Assembly (NCBI RefSeq): GCF_002208135.1
Contig: NZ_CP021646.1
Location: 3,812,001 to 3,876,000 of the forward strand
Direction of reading: 5' to 3'
Source of the DNA: Pseudoalteromonas piscicida
Lineage (GTDB): Bacteria > Pseudomonadota > Gammaproteobacteria > Enterobacterales > Alteromonadaceae
Length of the DNA: 64,000 nt
Every line of letters starts with the position of its first letter. The stretch's first letter is position 1. A model generated the notes under the pieces. That model ran no database searches. It saw nothing but the letters and a program-made list of their open reading frames with translations, and was not told the origin of the DNA. This document shows positions 39,905 through 49,639 of this stretch, one piece after another. Position numbers and translations under genes: made by a program.

Positions 39905-40990
39905 ATGAAGATGAAAAGTATATTAGGCACTGCAGGAATGCTTCTCATATCTTATAACAGCGCAGCTTTTGATCCAAACACAGCTTTCTATGATGCAAAA
40001 ATATGTACCAACTGCAACTATTCTGAGGCCAAGGTTATTGCAAGAAGCTTCGAACCCGCTGTCAACTGCAGTAGAGGTCCAACTGACCCCTGGGAAGACG
40101 TATGTAGCGCAAGTACTAGACGTATTGTAGTTAAAAATTTAGCAACAGGAGCAGTATACGGCTTCTCTCATGGGTACAATTTTCAAGGAGGAGCTTATGA
40201 AGATATGCAGAGATATGTGGAACCAATAAATAACCTTCCCAGTGATGTTAATTTAATGCTACAACACGCTATTAATGCTTCAAAAAATATTCAAGACGCT
40301 GTACAGCAGGTAGAATCTACATTATCTCTTGATCTTTTAACCTCACTCAGTCTAAATAGCAATGAAAGCTTGGCTTTAAACTCTTGCACCAACTCCCCTT
40401 CTTACGCGGCTTTCAAAGCCTCCAGAAGTAGCAGCGCTTTTTCAAAAGTACAAAGAACCGCTCAGCAGAAATATGATAGTAGTGCGGTGAACCGCAGTTC
40501 ATATACTTTATCACGATTCACTTCTTTAGGCTTTACCGCTGGCGCAGGCTCAGTTGGCATGCAAGGCTCTTTTGAGCACCTGGCACAGTCCAACTCAGCA
40601 GTGACTAGATATGTCTCTGATAGTGATGTGCCCCATGCCGAAAACCAAGTTGGTTATGTTATTTCCCTAAAATCTGGAGGTGTCATTGAGCTCACTTTGG
40701 ACACATCGAGAACAAGGTTTGAGGGATTAACACTGGCAAGTCTAAGTGCGAACTTCACCCATGCGTCAGAGGTAAGTTCTTGTCTTGCCGCTGCATTAGA
40801 TGAGACTATTCCAAAAGTGGTTTATTCCCCAGATGGCGCTACAACTGGATCTGGTCCTAGCTTCAATAATATTCCTCTAGTTTCCCCAAATGGAGGAAAT
40901 GGCCGAGGTGGGGATGGCCAACAATGTATACACAGATATTATGACCGTAACCGAAATGAGTTATTCGCTTTCCTTGGTGCTTGTCCATAA
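39905..40990 (+). CDS. Secreted cysteine-containing protein of unknown function
   Basis: This 361-residue protein begins MKMKSILGTAGMLLISYNSAAF, a Sec signal peptide. AAGGAAG upstream makes ATG 39905 the better start than the earlier in-frame codons. The mature part holds an early CxxC (ICTNCNY), several single Cys (VNCSRG, DVCSAS, NSCTNS, SSCLAA) and a C-terminal pair (QCIHRYY...LGACP), suggesting disulphide bonds outside the cytoplasm. A Ser/Thr-rich middle and a Gly-rich linker (GGNGRGGDG) precede the tail. I do not recognise the family and no neighbour gives a clue. Confidence 0.7.
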   Translation: MKMKSILGTAGMLLISYNSAAFDPNTAFYDAKICTNCNYSEAKVIARSFEPAVNCSRGPTDPWEDVCSASTRRIVVKNLATGAVYGFSHGYNFQGGAYEDMQRYVEPINNLPSDVNLMLQHAINASKNIQDAVQQVESTLSLDLLTSLSLNSNESLALNSCTNSPSYAAFKASRSSSAFSKVQRTAQQKYDSSAVNRSSYTLSRFTSLGFTAGAGSVGMQGSFEHLAQSNSAVTRYVSDSDVPHAENQVGYVISLKSGGVIELTLDTSRTRFEGLTLASLSANFTHASEVSSCLAAALDETIPKVVYSPDGATTGSGPSFNNIPLVSPNGGNGRGGDGQQCIHRYYDRNRNELFAFLGACP

Positions 40991-41136
40991 ATACGTAAAC
41001 CGCTTTTCATTCTATTTGTAGATCGTTTCTATATTTATCTGTTGGTAATGGCTACAAAGCAATATTAACAGATAAATTAAGTGACCTACTTTGATGCAGA
41101 AACATCTTGGTGGCAATAACCAAGCAAAAAACTAGA

Positions 41137-41170
41137 CTATTTAGATGATCTAAATAGGCAATTTTTGGCC
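41137..41170 (+). terminator. Stem-loop downstream of the secreted protein gene
   Basis: CTATTTAGA at 41137-41145 pairs with TCTAAATAG at 41149-41157, then GCAATTTTT. It is about 150 bases after the stop codon. Confidence 0.45.
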
Positions 41171-41234
41171 TAGCTAACTGCAGCCCTGAAATTGTTAAAG
41201 TATTAATACGGATTGGTATTATCAACCCAACTTT

Positions 41235-41624
41235 TCATTTCAATAGACTGATAGCTTTGTGTAGCTCATCACGATTCATTTTCCAGCTGAAGAAGCGGAT
41301 AACACGACCGTCATAGAGATATACCTCGGGAAGACTTACAATACCAAAAGAACGTAACCTAATCGCCTGAATATTTTCCGTATGGATATAATGGGTTTTA
41401 CCTAAAAAGTTATAGCTAATCCCCGCCTTATCTATATGTAGAAAACGCTTTCCGGTTAATGACAGTAGCAATATTGTTAGGGTAAAAAATAGTAAAATCA
41501 GTGTAACTATTTGCAATAATAATGAGGGAATATCTAAGATAGAAAACAGCTCATTACCCAGCCAGATGAGTAACAGTGCAAGCACGTAGAAAAGCCAGTT
41601 TATTTCCAGTTCTAAAGTTCTCAT
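41235..41624 (-). CDS. Small membrane protein with PH-like C-terminal domain
   Basis: This 129-residue protein has two membrane helices (about 9-28 and 34-56, highly Leu/Ile rich), then a beta-rich tail (ISYNFLGKTHYIHTENIQAIRLR...LYDGRVIRFF) that reads like a bacterial PH/YcxB-type domain. AAGGAG before the ATG supports the start. It is probably an inner-membrane protein; function is unknown. It lies between the secreted protein and fusA2. Confidence 0.68.
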   Translation of the reverse strand: MRTLELEINWLFYVLALLLIWLGNELFSILDIPSLLLQIVTLILLFFTLTILLLSLTGKRFLHIDKAGISYNFLGKTHYIHTENIQAIRLRSFGIVSLPEVYLYDGRVIRFFSWKMNRDELHKAISLLK

Positions 41625-41791
41625 TGAGCATCTCCTTTATTTACCCAACCACAATCAAATTCGAGCCCGGCGCAATAGCGCAACCCATTTTATTGAGGAA
41701 AAGTTAATGATAAAGTGCCAGTGTCCCTAAAGCAAGAACTTTAAAATTAATAAAACATGAAATAATCGTGACGACTTTTAGACAGGGAATT

Positions 41792-41819
41792 AAAAAAGGC
41801 CGCCAAAGGCGACCTTTTT
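41792..41819 (-). terminator. Terminator after fusA2
   Basis: On the minus strand GGTCGCC and GGCGGCC pair around TTT with one G-T pair, flanked by A-tract and T-run. It lies 20 bases beyond the fusA2 stop. Confidence 0.8.
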
Positions 41820-41838
41820 ATGCAAAATAAGTAATTAA

Positions 41839-43926
41839 TTACTTAGCTGCTTTTTTCTCTTTCTCAGCTGCGATTACCGCGTCAGCAACGTTTGCTGGAC
41901 ATGGTGCATAGTGTGAGAATTCCATTGAGAACTGACCACGACCAGACGTGATAGTACGTAGGTGACCGATGTATCCGAACATTTCAGATAGTGGTACTTC
42001 ACCCTTGATACGAACGCCCATTGCGCCAGCTTCTTGGTCTTTGATCATACCGCGACGACGGTTAAGGTCACCGATTACGTCACCTACGTTGTCTTCTGGC
42101 GTGAACACGTCAACTTTCATGATTGGCTCAAGAAGTTGTGCACCCGCTTTAGGGATAGACTGACGGAATGCGCCTTTAGCAGCGATTTCAAACGCGATTG
42201 CTGATGAGTCAACTGCGTGGAAACCACCGTCGAATAGCTCAACTTCAACGTCTAGTACTGGGAAGCCCGCAAGTACACCTTCGTCCATCATTGACTTGAA
42301 GCCTTTCTCAACTGCTGGCCAGAATTCCTTAGGAACGTTACCACCAACAACTGAAGACTTGAACGTAAAGCCAGAACCAACTTCGCCAGGCTTGATACGG
42401 TAGTCAATCTTACCGAACTGACCAGAACCACCAGACTGTTTCTTGTGCGTGTAGCTATCTTCAACTTCTTTAGTGATAGTTTCACGGTAAGCAACCTGAG
42501 GCTGACCAACGATTAGGTCTACACCGTATGTACGCTTAAGGATGTCTACCTTAATGTCTAGGTGAAGCTCACCCATACCTTTAAGAATAGTTTCACCTGA
42601 ATCTTCATCAGTCTCAACTTGGAATGAAGGATCTTCTGCAACCATTTTACCGATCGCGATACCCATCTTCTCGTTACCACCTTTATCTTTAGGTGCAACA
42701 GCGATTGAGATTACTGGATCAGGGAAGATCATCGCTTCAAGTGTACACTCGTGCTTAGGATCACATAGCGTGTGACCTGTTTGAACGTTCTTCATACCAA
42801 CAACAGCGATGATGTCACCCGCTTGTGCTTCAGTAAGTTCAGTACGCTCGTCCGCTTGCATCTCAACCATACGACCGATACGCTCTGTTTTACCAGTTGC
42901 AGAGTTAAGGATAGTGTCACCTTTCTTCATGCGACCTGCGTAGATACGGATGAACGTAAGTGCACCGAAACGGTCGTCCATGATTTTGAACGCAAGCGCT
43001 TTAAGTGGTGCATCAGCATCAACAGTTGCTACTTCACCAGTAGGCTCACCTGTTTCAGGATCTGTTAGCGGCTGAGGATCAACTTCAGTAGGAGAAGGTA
43101 GGTAATCTACAACAGCGTCTAGTACAAGTTGCATACCTTTGTTTTTGAACGCTGAACCACAGAACGTTGGGAAGAACGCAAGATCACGAGTACCTTTACG
43201 GATACACGCTTTGATTTGCTCGATAGAAGGTACTTCACCTTCCATGTACGCTTCCATTAGGTCGTCGTCTTGCTCAACAGCAGACTCAACTAGCATCTCA
43301 TGGTATTCTTCAACTTTGTCTACCATGTCAGCTGGAACGTCAGTAATTTCGTAGTTTTCAGGAAGACCTGTGTCATCCCAAACGTATGCTTTCTTCTCAA
43401 GTACGTCTACAACACCACAGAACTGGTCTTCGATACCGATAGGAAGCGTCATCACTAGTGGGTTAGCACCAAGTACTTTCTCAACCTGACCAACAACGCG
43501 GTAGAAGTCTGCGCCCATACGGTCTAGTTTGTTTACGAAGATTACACGTGCAACTTCTGATTCGTTCGCATAACGCCAGTTAGTTTCTGATTGTGGCTCA
43601 ACACCACCAGAACCACAGAATACACCGATACCACCGTCAAGTACTTTAAGTGAACGGTATACTTCTACTGTGAAGTCAACGTGTCCAGGAGTATCGATAA
43701 CGTTTAAACGGTGGCCTTTCCACTCACAAGTTACCGCCGCTGATTGGATTGTAATACCACGCTCAGCTTCCTGCTCCATGAAGTCAGTTGTAGACTCACC
43801 GTCGTGTACTTCACCAGTTTTGTGGATTTTACCAGTAAGCTTTAGAATACGCTCAGTGGTGGTAGTTTTACCCGCATCAACGTGCGCGAAAATACCAATG
43901 TTTCTGTATTTCGATAAATCTGCCAT
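41839..43926 (-). CDS. fusA2: Elongation factor G, second (stand-alone) copy
   Basis: This 695-residue translational GTPase has G1 AHVDAGKT, G3 DTPGH, G4 NKLDRMGA and the five EF-G domains in order. EF-G moves tRNAs and mRNA on the ribosome. The N-terminus [17 protein letters not shown] and the absence of rpsL, rpsG and tuf nearby mark it as the extra EF-G found in Vibrio, Shewanella and Pseudomonas rather than the str-operon copy. Codon use is strongly biased (frequent CGT, GGT, GAA), suggesting high expression. A TATACT at 43966-43971 (minus strand) could be its -10 box. Single gene with its own terminator. Confidence 0.92.
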   Translation of the reverse strand: MADLSKYRNIGIFAHVDAGKTTTTERILKLTGKIHKTGEVHDGESTTDFMEQEAERGITIQSAAVTCEWKGHRLNVIDTPGHVDFTVEVYRSLKVLDGGIGVFCGSGGVEPQSETNWRYANESEVARVIFVNKLDRMGADFYRVVGQVEKVLGANPLVMTLPIGIEDQFCGVVDVLEKKAYVWDDTGLPENYEITDVPADMVDKVEEYHEMLVESAVEQDDDLMEAYMEGEVPSIEQIKACIRKGTRDLAFFPTFCGSAFKNKGMQLVLDAVVDYLPSPTEVDPQPLTDPETGEPTGEVATVDADAPLKALAFKIMDDRFGALTFIRIYAGRMKKGDTILNSATGKTERIGRMVEMQADERTELTEAQAGDIIAVVGMKNVQTGHTLCDPKHECTLEAMIFPDPVISIAVAPKDKGGNEKMGIAIGKMVAEDPSFQVETDEDSGETILKGMGELHLDIKVDILKRTYGVDLIVGQPQVAYRETITKEVEDSYTHKKQSGGSGQFGKIDYRIKPGEVGSGFTFKSSVVGGNVPKEFWPAVEKGFKSMMDEGVLAGFPVLDVEVELFDGGFHAVDSSAIAFEIAAKGAFRQSIPKAGAQLLEPIMKVDVFTPEDNVGDVIGDLNRRRGMIKDQEAGAMGVRIKGEVPLSEMFGYIGHLRTITSGRGQFSMEFSHYAPCPANVADAVIAAEKEKKAAK

Positions 43927-44150
43927 TGTTTTACTCTATTTAAAGTAGAAAAATTATTCGGCGGGAGTATATCACCTCTTGTAGCGAACATCATCCTTGA
44001 AGTCGTCTAAAATGCAATCAATTCACGAAAAAGTTTCTAATGCGAAACTTTGTGACCCATTTTTACCGTATCGCTTACTGCTAGGCCGCTGTATTTAAGA
44101 AAATTCCGTTGTATTTTGTCAATTTCAGGGCAGTGTGCTTGGGTTTCTGT

Positions 44151-45302
44151 TTAAAATATCTGCTTTCCAAACAAGTTGGCATGCTGGACTTGGAAGGCAT
44201 CATCTAGCAAAGAAAAATGCGCTATTTTACCCACTTCAATACTACCAAGTTCATTGTCTATATTTAAATAAGTTGCAGGCACTAAGCTTGCCATATTGAT
44301 GGCTTCAAGAAGCGGAATATTGGCTAATTCCGCTAAATTCTTCACTGCTTTTTCAAGTGTTAGTGTACTACCAGCCAAGCTACCACTGTGGGTTTTCGCC
44401 ACGCCATCCTTAACCACAACTGGCATTTCACCCAATTGATATTCACCATCTTTCAGGCCACCAGCATTAATACAATCGCTGATCAAGGCTACCTTATGCT
44501 GACCTTTGAGGCGGTAGATCAATTGTAAAATCGCGGGGTGTAAATGGATACCATCGGCAATCACTTCAACCAAGGCTTGGCTATCAAGTAGTAATGCACC
44601 AGCACAGCCCGGTTCACGGTGATGAATACCGCGCATGCCGTTAAACACATGGATACCACCGCAGGCACCATGTGCTAGAGCGGCATTGGTTTGCGCAAAA
44701 TCCGCATCACAATGACCTAACATCACCCGCACTCCATGTTTACTTAGATACTGTGTCATTGCAACACCATTAGCCTTTTCGGGCGCGAGTGCCACCGCTT
44801 TAAGCGCACCATCAGCCGCGCTAATCATTTCATCAATTAAGGCTTCGTCTAGCGGCTTAAAGAAAGCTTCGTTGTGGGCACCTTTGTGTTTTTCACTAAA
44901 AAACAAGCCCTCACTATATCCGCCAAGCACCTGAGCACCCGGCATTTTTTTCTTATAAGCGGCCCCCACCACTTTCATTGCCGCAATGGTTTGTGGCCAT
45001 GTGGTCGTCACGGTGGTAGCCAAAAATCCAGTAACACCATGTTTAAGCAGCGATGTACTAATGGTTTCTAAACTGGAGAGTTTACCATCAATAACATCGC
45101 AGCCCTCACGACCATGAATATGCAAATCAATTAACCCAGGCCACATATCTAAATTGGGATAACATTCGGTATTATCAGGCGCTTCCGCCACTGGAATAAT
45201 CGTGTGAAAACGCTCACCTTTTATTACCGCAACGTGCGCTTCGAGGACACTGGTAGGGGTATAGATACGACGGGGTTGAATATAACGAGTCTGCTCAAGC
45301 AT
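44151..45302 (-). CDS. agaA: N-acetylgalactosamine-6-phosphate deacetylase (AgaA; NagA family)
   Basis: This 383-residue amidohydrolase of the NagA family removes acetate from N-acetylated hexosamine-6-phosphate. Metal and substrate motifs are GLIDLHIHGREG, VMLGHCDADF, GIHVFNGMRGIHHREPG (the HLFNAM-like segment) and ISDCINAGG. The sequence alone would fit GlcNAc-6-P too; the operon with agaS, agaZ and agaR makes galactosamine the likely sugar. Its start overlaps agaK by 8 bases. It is the last gene of the minus-strand operon; I see no strong terminator after it. Confidence 0.87.
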   Translation of the reverse strand: MLEQTRYIQPRRIYTPTSVLEAHVAVIKGERFHTIIPVAEAPDNTECYPNLDMWPGLIDLHIHGREGCDVIDGKLSSLETISTSLLKHGVTGFLATTVTTTWPQTIAAMKVVGAAYKKKMPGAQVLGGYSEGLFFSEKHKGAHNEAFFKPLDEALIDEMISAADGALKAVALAPEKANGVAMTQYLSKHGVRVMLGHCDADFAQTNAALAHGACGGIHVFNGMRGIHHREPGCAGALLLDSQALVEVIADGIHLHPAILQLIYRLKGQHKVALISDCINAGGLKDGEYQLGEMPVVVKDGVAKTHSGSLAGSTLTLEKAVKNLAELANIPLLEAINMASLVPATYLNIDNELGSIEVGKIAHFSLLDDAFQVQHANLFGKQIF

Positions 45303-46203
45303 GCACTTTGCTCCCTAATAGTGCCGCGCCTAATGCGCCACTTGCATCCCCATGCTTGGCTCTAACAATATCTGGCACTGACACCGCTGAAAATACGTGG
45401 GGTTCAATGGCTTTTGGGAGTGCTTCAACGAGCTCATCAATAAGCGACATGCCACCGCCAAGCACGATAACTTCAGGGTCATATGCTTTGATTAAATTTG
45501 CAAACGCCGATCCCAATAGATCCATATAACAATTAAAAGCATGGAGCGCCTCGCTTTCACTTGCGCGCATAGCGGTGATGACTTGTTCTGAGCTGAGCGT
45601 TCGCGTCGTGAAATGTTGATACAAACCAGCAAGCCCTGGCCCTGCGACATAGCGCTCTAAACACCCTTGCAGTCCACAGCCACACGCTAAAATAGGCAGG
45701 TGATATTTTTGCTGCAACACCGCAGAAAGCGGATGGTGGCCATATTCTCCGGCGATCCCTTGGGCACTTTTATACAACGCGCCGTCAATGCAAAATCCGC
45801 CTCCGGCACCAGTGCCTATTATGGCCCCAAAGACCTTTTGGTATTGCTTACCGGCTCCAAGACTGGCCTCTGATAACGCAAAGCAACGGCAGTCATTTTC
45901 TACCGCGATGGGCCGTTCAAGCTGCGCAACGAGATCAGCCTTAACTTCTTTGCCATTGGCGCAAGGGACATTTGCTGATAGCACGCGCTGCTGCGCATTC
46001 ACTATCCCCGGCATACCAATACCAACCTGCCCTTTGCAACCATATTTATCATCGGCTTGCTGCACCAAGTCTACGATTTGCGCCAAAAATGTCTCATAGC
46101 TATGCTTTGGTGTCGCTACACGCCAAGACTCTATGCGCTGCAGTTTTTCATCAAACACCGCAATTTCAATTTTGCTCCCGCCAACATCCACCCCATAAAT
46201 CAT
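45295..46203 (-). CDS. agaK: ROK family N-acetylgalactosamine kinase (AgaK)
   Basis: This 302-residue ROK kinase has the ATP loop DVGGSKIEIAVFD, a catalytic Asp in VENDCRCFALSEA, GEYGHHPL and a zinc-binding CGCGLQGCLE. It should phosphorylate GalNAc (or GlcNAc) at C6 in the cytoplasm. A kinase is needed here because no phosphotransferase system genes are present, so the sugar must enter unphosphorylated. It overlaps agaS by four bases (ATGA). The related Shewanella pathway uses the same kinase type. Confidence 0.85.
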   Translation of the reverse strand: MIYGVDVGGSKIEIAVFDEKLQRIESWRVATPKHSYETFLAQIVDLVQQADDKYGCKGQVGIGMPGIVNAQQRVLSANVPCANGKEVKADLVAQLERPIAVENDCRCFALSEASLGAGKQYQKVFGAIIGTGAGGGFCIDGALYKSAQGIAGEYGHHPLSAVLQQKYHLPILACGCGLQGCLERYVAGPGLAGLYQHFTTRTLSSEQVITAMRASESEALHAFNCYMDLLGSAFANLIKAYDPEVIVLGGGMSLIDELVEALPKAIEPHVFSAVSVPDIVRAKHGDASGALGAALLGSKVHA

Positions 46204-47318
46204 ACTTCACTCCCAAATGGATGAATGACTACCCCCTGCACGACTCTATTCACTTCACCCGACGGGCAAGGATTGTCCGGCGAAATACCAAGTATCATTG
46301 CTTTATAAAAGCTTAACTGCTGTGCAAACAACATATACAGTAACCCTTGCCACACGTCTTCTAGAAGTGGTACTTTAGGGCAAAGTGAATGCACAGTCAT
46401 GGCGGTTCCATCGCGTTGTAGTTCAGCAACTAAATCCTGATCGTACAAGCTGGTATAACCATCACTTGAAATAAAACATACCACTGCGGTTTTGCTATTG
46501 ATGAGTGATTTCGGACCATGACGGAACCCAAGAGGGGATTCGCTCACGCTCATTACTTGGCCTGCCGATAACTCAAGCATTTTTAGTGCAGCTTCCTGTG
46601 CAAATCCCAGTAAGCAACCTGAACCTAGATACACCAAACGCTCAAATGGTTGTTGTGCAAATGCACGGATATTTCGCTGCTCTGTCGCAGCTAACATGCT
46701 TTGCGCTGCATTGATTAACTTATCCACGGAGCCGTCATCCGCAGCAAAAAGTTGTAGCGCTGCAACCATCATTGACGAATAGCTACTCGTCATTGCAAAA
46801 CTTTGGTCAAGCGTAGGTTCCGGTAGCAATATACTTGTTGCATTGCTTGCCTGCTGCGCTGCTTGATGCAACTTTCCATCACGATTGCAGGTGATAAAAA
46901 GGTGCTGACTGTTACTAACCAGCTGTGTTACCAACTCTACGGCCGCTAGACTTTCTGGACTATTACCAGAGCGAGCAAAGGATACCAATAAACAAGGTTT
47001 ATCCGTCGCTAGGTATTGTCGTGGTGCAGCAACTAAGTCAGTTGTGCTCACTGTCCGCACACTTTGGCGCATGTGTGCATTAAGATGAGTGGCGATGGCG
47101 TTACCGATATAAGCGGATGTACCCGCCCCTGCCAAAATAACCTGAGTATCAGGGTCATCTAGAAAAGGAGCTAACTCCACCAAAAGCCTAGACTTTATAC
47201 TCGCGACTAATTGGACGGTTTCTTGCCACATCTGTGGCTGCTGACTGATCTCTTGTGCTGTCCAATAAGCATTCAATGTTTTTAATTGCGCAATTTCGTG
47301 TCCTAGCAAAGTGTTCAT
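46200..47318 (-). CDS. agaS: Galactosamine-6-phosphate deaminase/isomerase (AgaS), SIS domains
   Basis: This 372-residue protein has two SIS sugar-isomerase domains (VILAGAGTSAYIGNAIATHL and FARSGNSPESLAAVEL). AgaS converts galactosamine-6-phosphate to tagatose-6-phosphate and ammonia. The ATG at 47316-47318, overlapping the agaZ stop by four bases and with GGAG upstream, is preferred over an earlier start at 47342 inside agaZ. Position in the operon agrees with the family. Confidence 0.9.
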   Translation of the reverse strand: MNTLLGHEIAQLKTLNAYWTAQEISQQPQMWQETVQLVASIKSRLLVELAPFLDDPDTQVILAGAGTSAYIGNAIATHLNAHMRQSVRTVSTTDLVAAPRQYLATDKPCLLVSFARSGNSPESLAAVELVTQLVSNSQHLFITCNRDGKLHQAAQQASNATSILLPEPTLDQSFAMTSSYSSMMVAALQLFAADDGSVDKLINAAQSMLAATEQRNIRAFAQQPFERLVYLGSGCLLGFAQEAALKMLELSAGQVMSVSESPLGFRHGPKSLINSKTAVVCFISSDGYTSLYDQDLVAELQRDGTAMTVHSLCPKVPLLEDVWQGLLYMLFAQQLSFYKAMILGISPDNPCPSGEVNRVVQGVVIHPFGSEV

Positions 47319-48601
47319 GACGCTTTCTCCATGGCAAAACACGCATTCGAATAGCGAGCTACAACACGTTGAATTTTGGCAATCACCAACGCTTTGGCGT
47401 CCCTTTCTATTTCACCACGGCGTACTTGTTGATATAACTCTGGAAAATATTGGCTGATAAGCGGCAATGGTAAGATCTGCTGCGCTAGGTTTTCGAGCAT
47501 AGTTGCTAACGCCTTTTGCACCACATCCTGATGCCAGTAATAGCGAATACGGTCGCTAAAGCTAAATTGGCGCAAGAACCGGAGTTGCTGTGACTCGCCG
47601 TGATAAAAACGCTGCCAACTCGTTGGCTCTGCCAGCATGACCTCGTCCACCACCTCAATAAACTGGCTATGCACTGGTAATAATTGCTTTTCAATATGGT
47701 GAAGCGCGAATAATCCTTCGCGCAGCGCAAAGGTCAATTCAGGCCCGACTTTCAAAATGGCAAAATGGTCAGCAACCAACGACTCATAAGCGCCAGCAGT
47801 TTGATAATCGGTAGAATGCGCTTCGAAAGCGATACGGTCAACGGTACGAATAAAGTCTTTTAATGCACTCGCTTCGTTCGGTTTGTAGTCAAATACTTGG
47901 GTGTTATCAAACTCAACACCCGGCTGCACTACAATCGCAACCACGCGTTGCCAAGCATCCGTTAATCCTTTGTTTGCAAAGAGTTCACGATGGCAAGCTA
48001 GGGTTTCTTGCGCAGCAACTTGGCTGGTCGGTTGAAGACTGTCAATCTGTTCATCAGCTCCACCAGGAGGGGGAACTTCAGTACCAATCACATAAACAAT
48101 GTCGCTACGACCAAACGTCGCAATCGCAGCTTCTTCCGCGGTTTGACACAACAAGGCTGCGCGATTAGCTACAATATCATCGCTTAACGCGTCGGGGTCG
48201 TCAGCACACGGCATGCTGGCATCTAAGTGGATCTTCTTAAAACCGGCCTTCACATATTCAGCGACTAAGTCGCACGCTTTAGCCATTGCGGCTTGGCTAT
48301 TTTCACCCGTCCAACAGACTGGTCCTAAGTGATCACCACCAAAAATCAGTAGCTGCTTATCAAAACCAAGCTCGTCGGCCATCTCTTCGACTTTGGCAAT
48401 AAAATCCGCAGGACGCATCCCGGTGTAACCGCCAAATTGGTTAACCTGATTGGCTGTGGCTTCAATTAATAGCAGCGTATTTTCCTGCTTGGCATATCTT
48501 ATCGACGCTTCTAGCACCCAAGGGTGAGCTGAACAAATGGCATAAATGCCTGAGTTTTTCCCTGATTTATTGGCTTCGATTAGGGCTTGAAAACGCCGCA
48601 T
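47315..48601 (-). CDS. agaZ: AgaZ/KbaZ/GatZ family protein (tagatose phosphate step)
   Basis: This 428-residue TIM-barrel protein has the family features ICSAHPWVLEASIRYA, EATANQVNQFGGYTGM and FGGDHLGP. In enterobacteria GatZ/KbaZ stabilise the catalytic tagatose-1,6-bisphosphate aldolase subunit. In the Shewanella-type GalNAc pathway AgaZ has been proposed as the tagatose-6-phosphate kinase. No aldolase catalytic subunit (agaY/gatY) and no separate kinase are in this window, which leans towards the second view. AGAGGTGA lies before the ATG; the stop overlaps agaS. Confidence 0.87.
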   Translation of the reverse strand: MRRFQALIEANKSGKNSGIYAICSAHPWVLEASIRYAKQENTLLLIEATANQVNQFGGYTGMRPADFIAKVEEMADELGFDKQLLIFGGDHLGPVCWTGENSQAAMAKACDLVAEYVKAGFKKIHLDASMPCADDPDALSDDIVANRAALLCQTAEEAAIATFGRSDIVYVIGTEVPPPGGADEQIDSLQPTSQVAAQETLACHRELFANKGLTDAWQRVVAIVVQPGVEFDNTQVFDYKPNEASALKDFIRTVDRIAFEAHSTDYQTAGAYESLVADHFAILKVGPELTFALREGLFALHHIEKQLLPVHSQFIEVVDEVMLAEPTSWQRFYHGESQQLRFLRQFSFSDRIRYYWHQDVVQKALATMLENLAQQILPLPLISQYFPELYQQVRRGEIERDAKALVIAKIQRVVARYSNACFAMEKAS

Positions 48602-48612
48602 ATGATCACCTC

Positions 48613-49383
48613 TTAAGATGTTATTAAATGTACCTCTATTCCGGCGGTAACCAATTGCTGATGGATGTCAGCTGGAATACCACTGTCCGTTACCAAAACA
48701 TCAATTTCTTCGCAGGCGATAATACGATGTACACCTTTACGATCGAATTTGCTGGAGTCCGTCACCACTATGACTTGCTTTGCAGCTTTACACATCTCGC
48801 GGTTAAGCGCGGCTTCCGGTTCAAAGTGTGTTGTTACACCAACATCAACAGAAAACCCATCAACACCGAGTACCAGACGGTCAAAGTGATATTGCTTGAG
48901 CTGATCTTCTGCATGGCTACCATAAAACGACAGCGATTTTTTACGCAGTGAACCTCCGGTCATCAACACTTCAACGCCATCGGCTGCAACGAGGGCTTGC
49001 GCCACGTTAAGACCATTGGTCATCACCACTAACTGTTGATGTTCTGTCAGTTGCTTCGCGACTTCTTCGGTCGTAGTACCTGAGTCCAGAATAATAGACT
49101 CATCATTGCCAATAAGACTCGCCACTAACTTTGCAAGCTCGACTTTCACTTGATGATGATGGTCGTGCTTTTCGGTTATGGTGAGCTCTTTGGTTAATCT
49201 AGAACTCGCAACAGCGCCACCATGAGAGCGAACCAACAATCCTTTATCATGTAAGGCATTGAGATCATTTCTGATCGTCACGGTTGATACACCAAATTGT
49301 TCTGCCAGATCTGATACTTCTACTCGTTCCGTTTGACCAACGAGTTGAACGATTTCGTGGCGTCTTTCGATGGTGTTCAGCAT
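48613..49383 (-). CDS. agaR: DeoR family repressor of GalNAc utilisation (AgaR)
   Basis: This 256-residue regulator has an N-terminal DeoR winged helix (residues 5-58: ERRHEIVQLV...VSTVTIRNDLNAL...LLVRSHGGAV) and a C-terminal sugar-phosphate sensing domain (LDSGTTTEEVAKQL). The ATG at 49381-49383 has a perfect AAGGAGGT site 5 bases upstream, so the longer open frame from 49422 is rejected. It is the first gene of the minus-strand operon and faces the GH109 gene. Derepression by a GalNAc or tagatose phosphate is expected. Repeated CTTTC motifs in the intergenic region are candidate operators. Confidence 0.9.
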   Translation of the reverse strand: MLNTIERRHEIVQLVGQTERVEVSDLAEQFGVSTVTIRNDLNALHDKGLLVRSHGGAVASSRLTKELTITEKHDHHHQVKVELAKLVASLIGNDESIILDSGTTTEEVAKQLTEHQQLVVMTNGLNVAQALVAADGVEVLMTGGSLRKKSLSFYGSHAEDQLKQYHFDRLVLGVDGFSVDVGVTTHFEPEAALNREMCKAAKQVIVVTDSSKFDRKGVHRIIACEEIDVLVTDSGIPADIHQQLVTAGIEVHLITS

Positions 49384-49639
49384 GACACCTCCTTTCGTTT
49401 TGGTTAAATTTAGTCTACACACCTTTCACTTGCTTTCAATTTATTTTTTTAACTTTCAACAAAATCAAAACTAACATCATGTTTTATATAAAATTAAAGT
49501 TAAAACAGAATTAAATCAAAACCCAAACGAAAGAACATGAAAGATATTTTTCTTGCGTTCGAAATAAAACTGCCGTAATAATAACCAAAAAAGTAACATT
49601 TCGTTTTTAACAACAAGAGTGAACAACTAAGAGGTTATT
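49384..49639. promoter_or_regulatory. Divergent GalNAc control region with six CTTTC/GAAAG motifs
   Basis: CTTTC occurs at 49392-49396, 49423-49427, 49433-49437 and 49453-49457 and, inverted as GAAAG, at 49529-49533 and 49539-49543. E. coli AgaR recognises TTTC-centred direct repeats with T-rich flanks, and several of these motifs sit in such context (for example CTTTCGTTTTGG and, on the other strand, CTTTCGTTTGGG). The region separates agaR from the GH109 gene, so one cluster of sites could control both operons. The first motif overlaps the agaR ribosome site. Confidence 0.55.

Noticed and set aside
44151..45302. Assignment as GlcNAc catabolic NagA
   Set aside because: The operon with agaR, agaZ and agaS points to galactosamine; no nagB or nagE is nearby.
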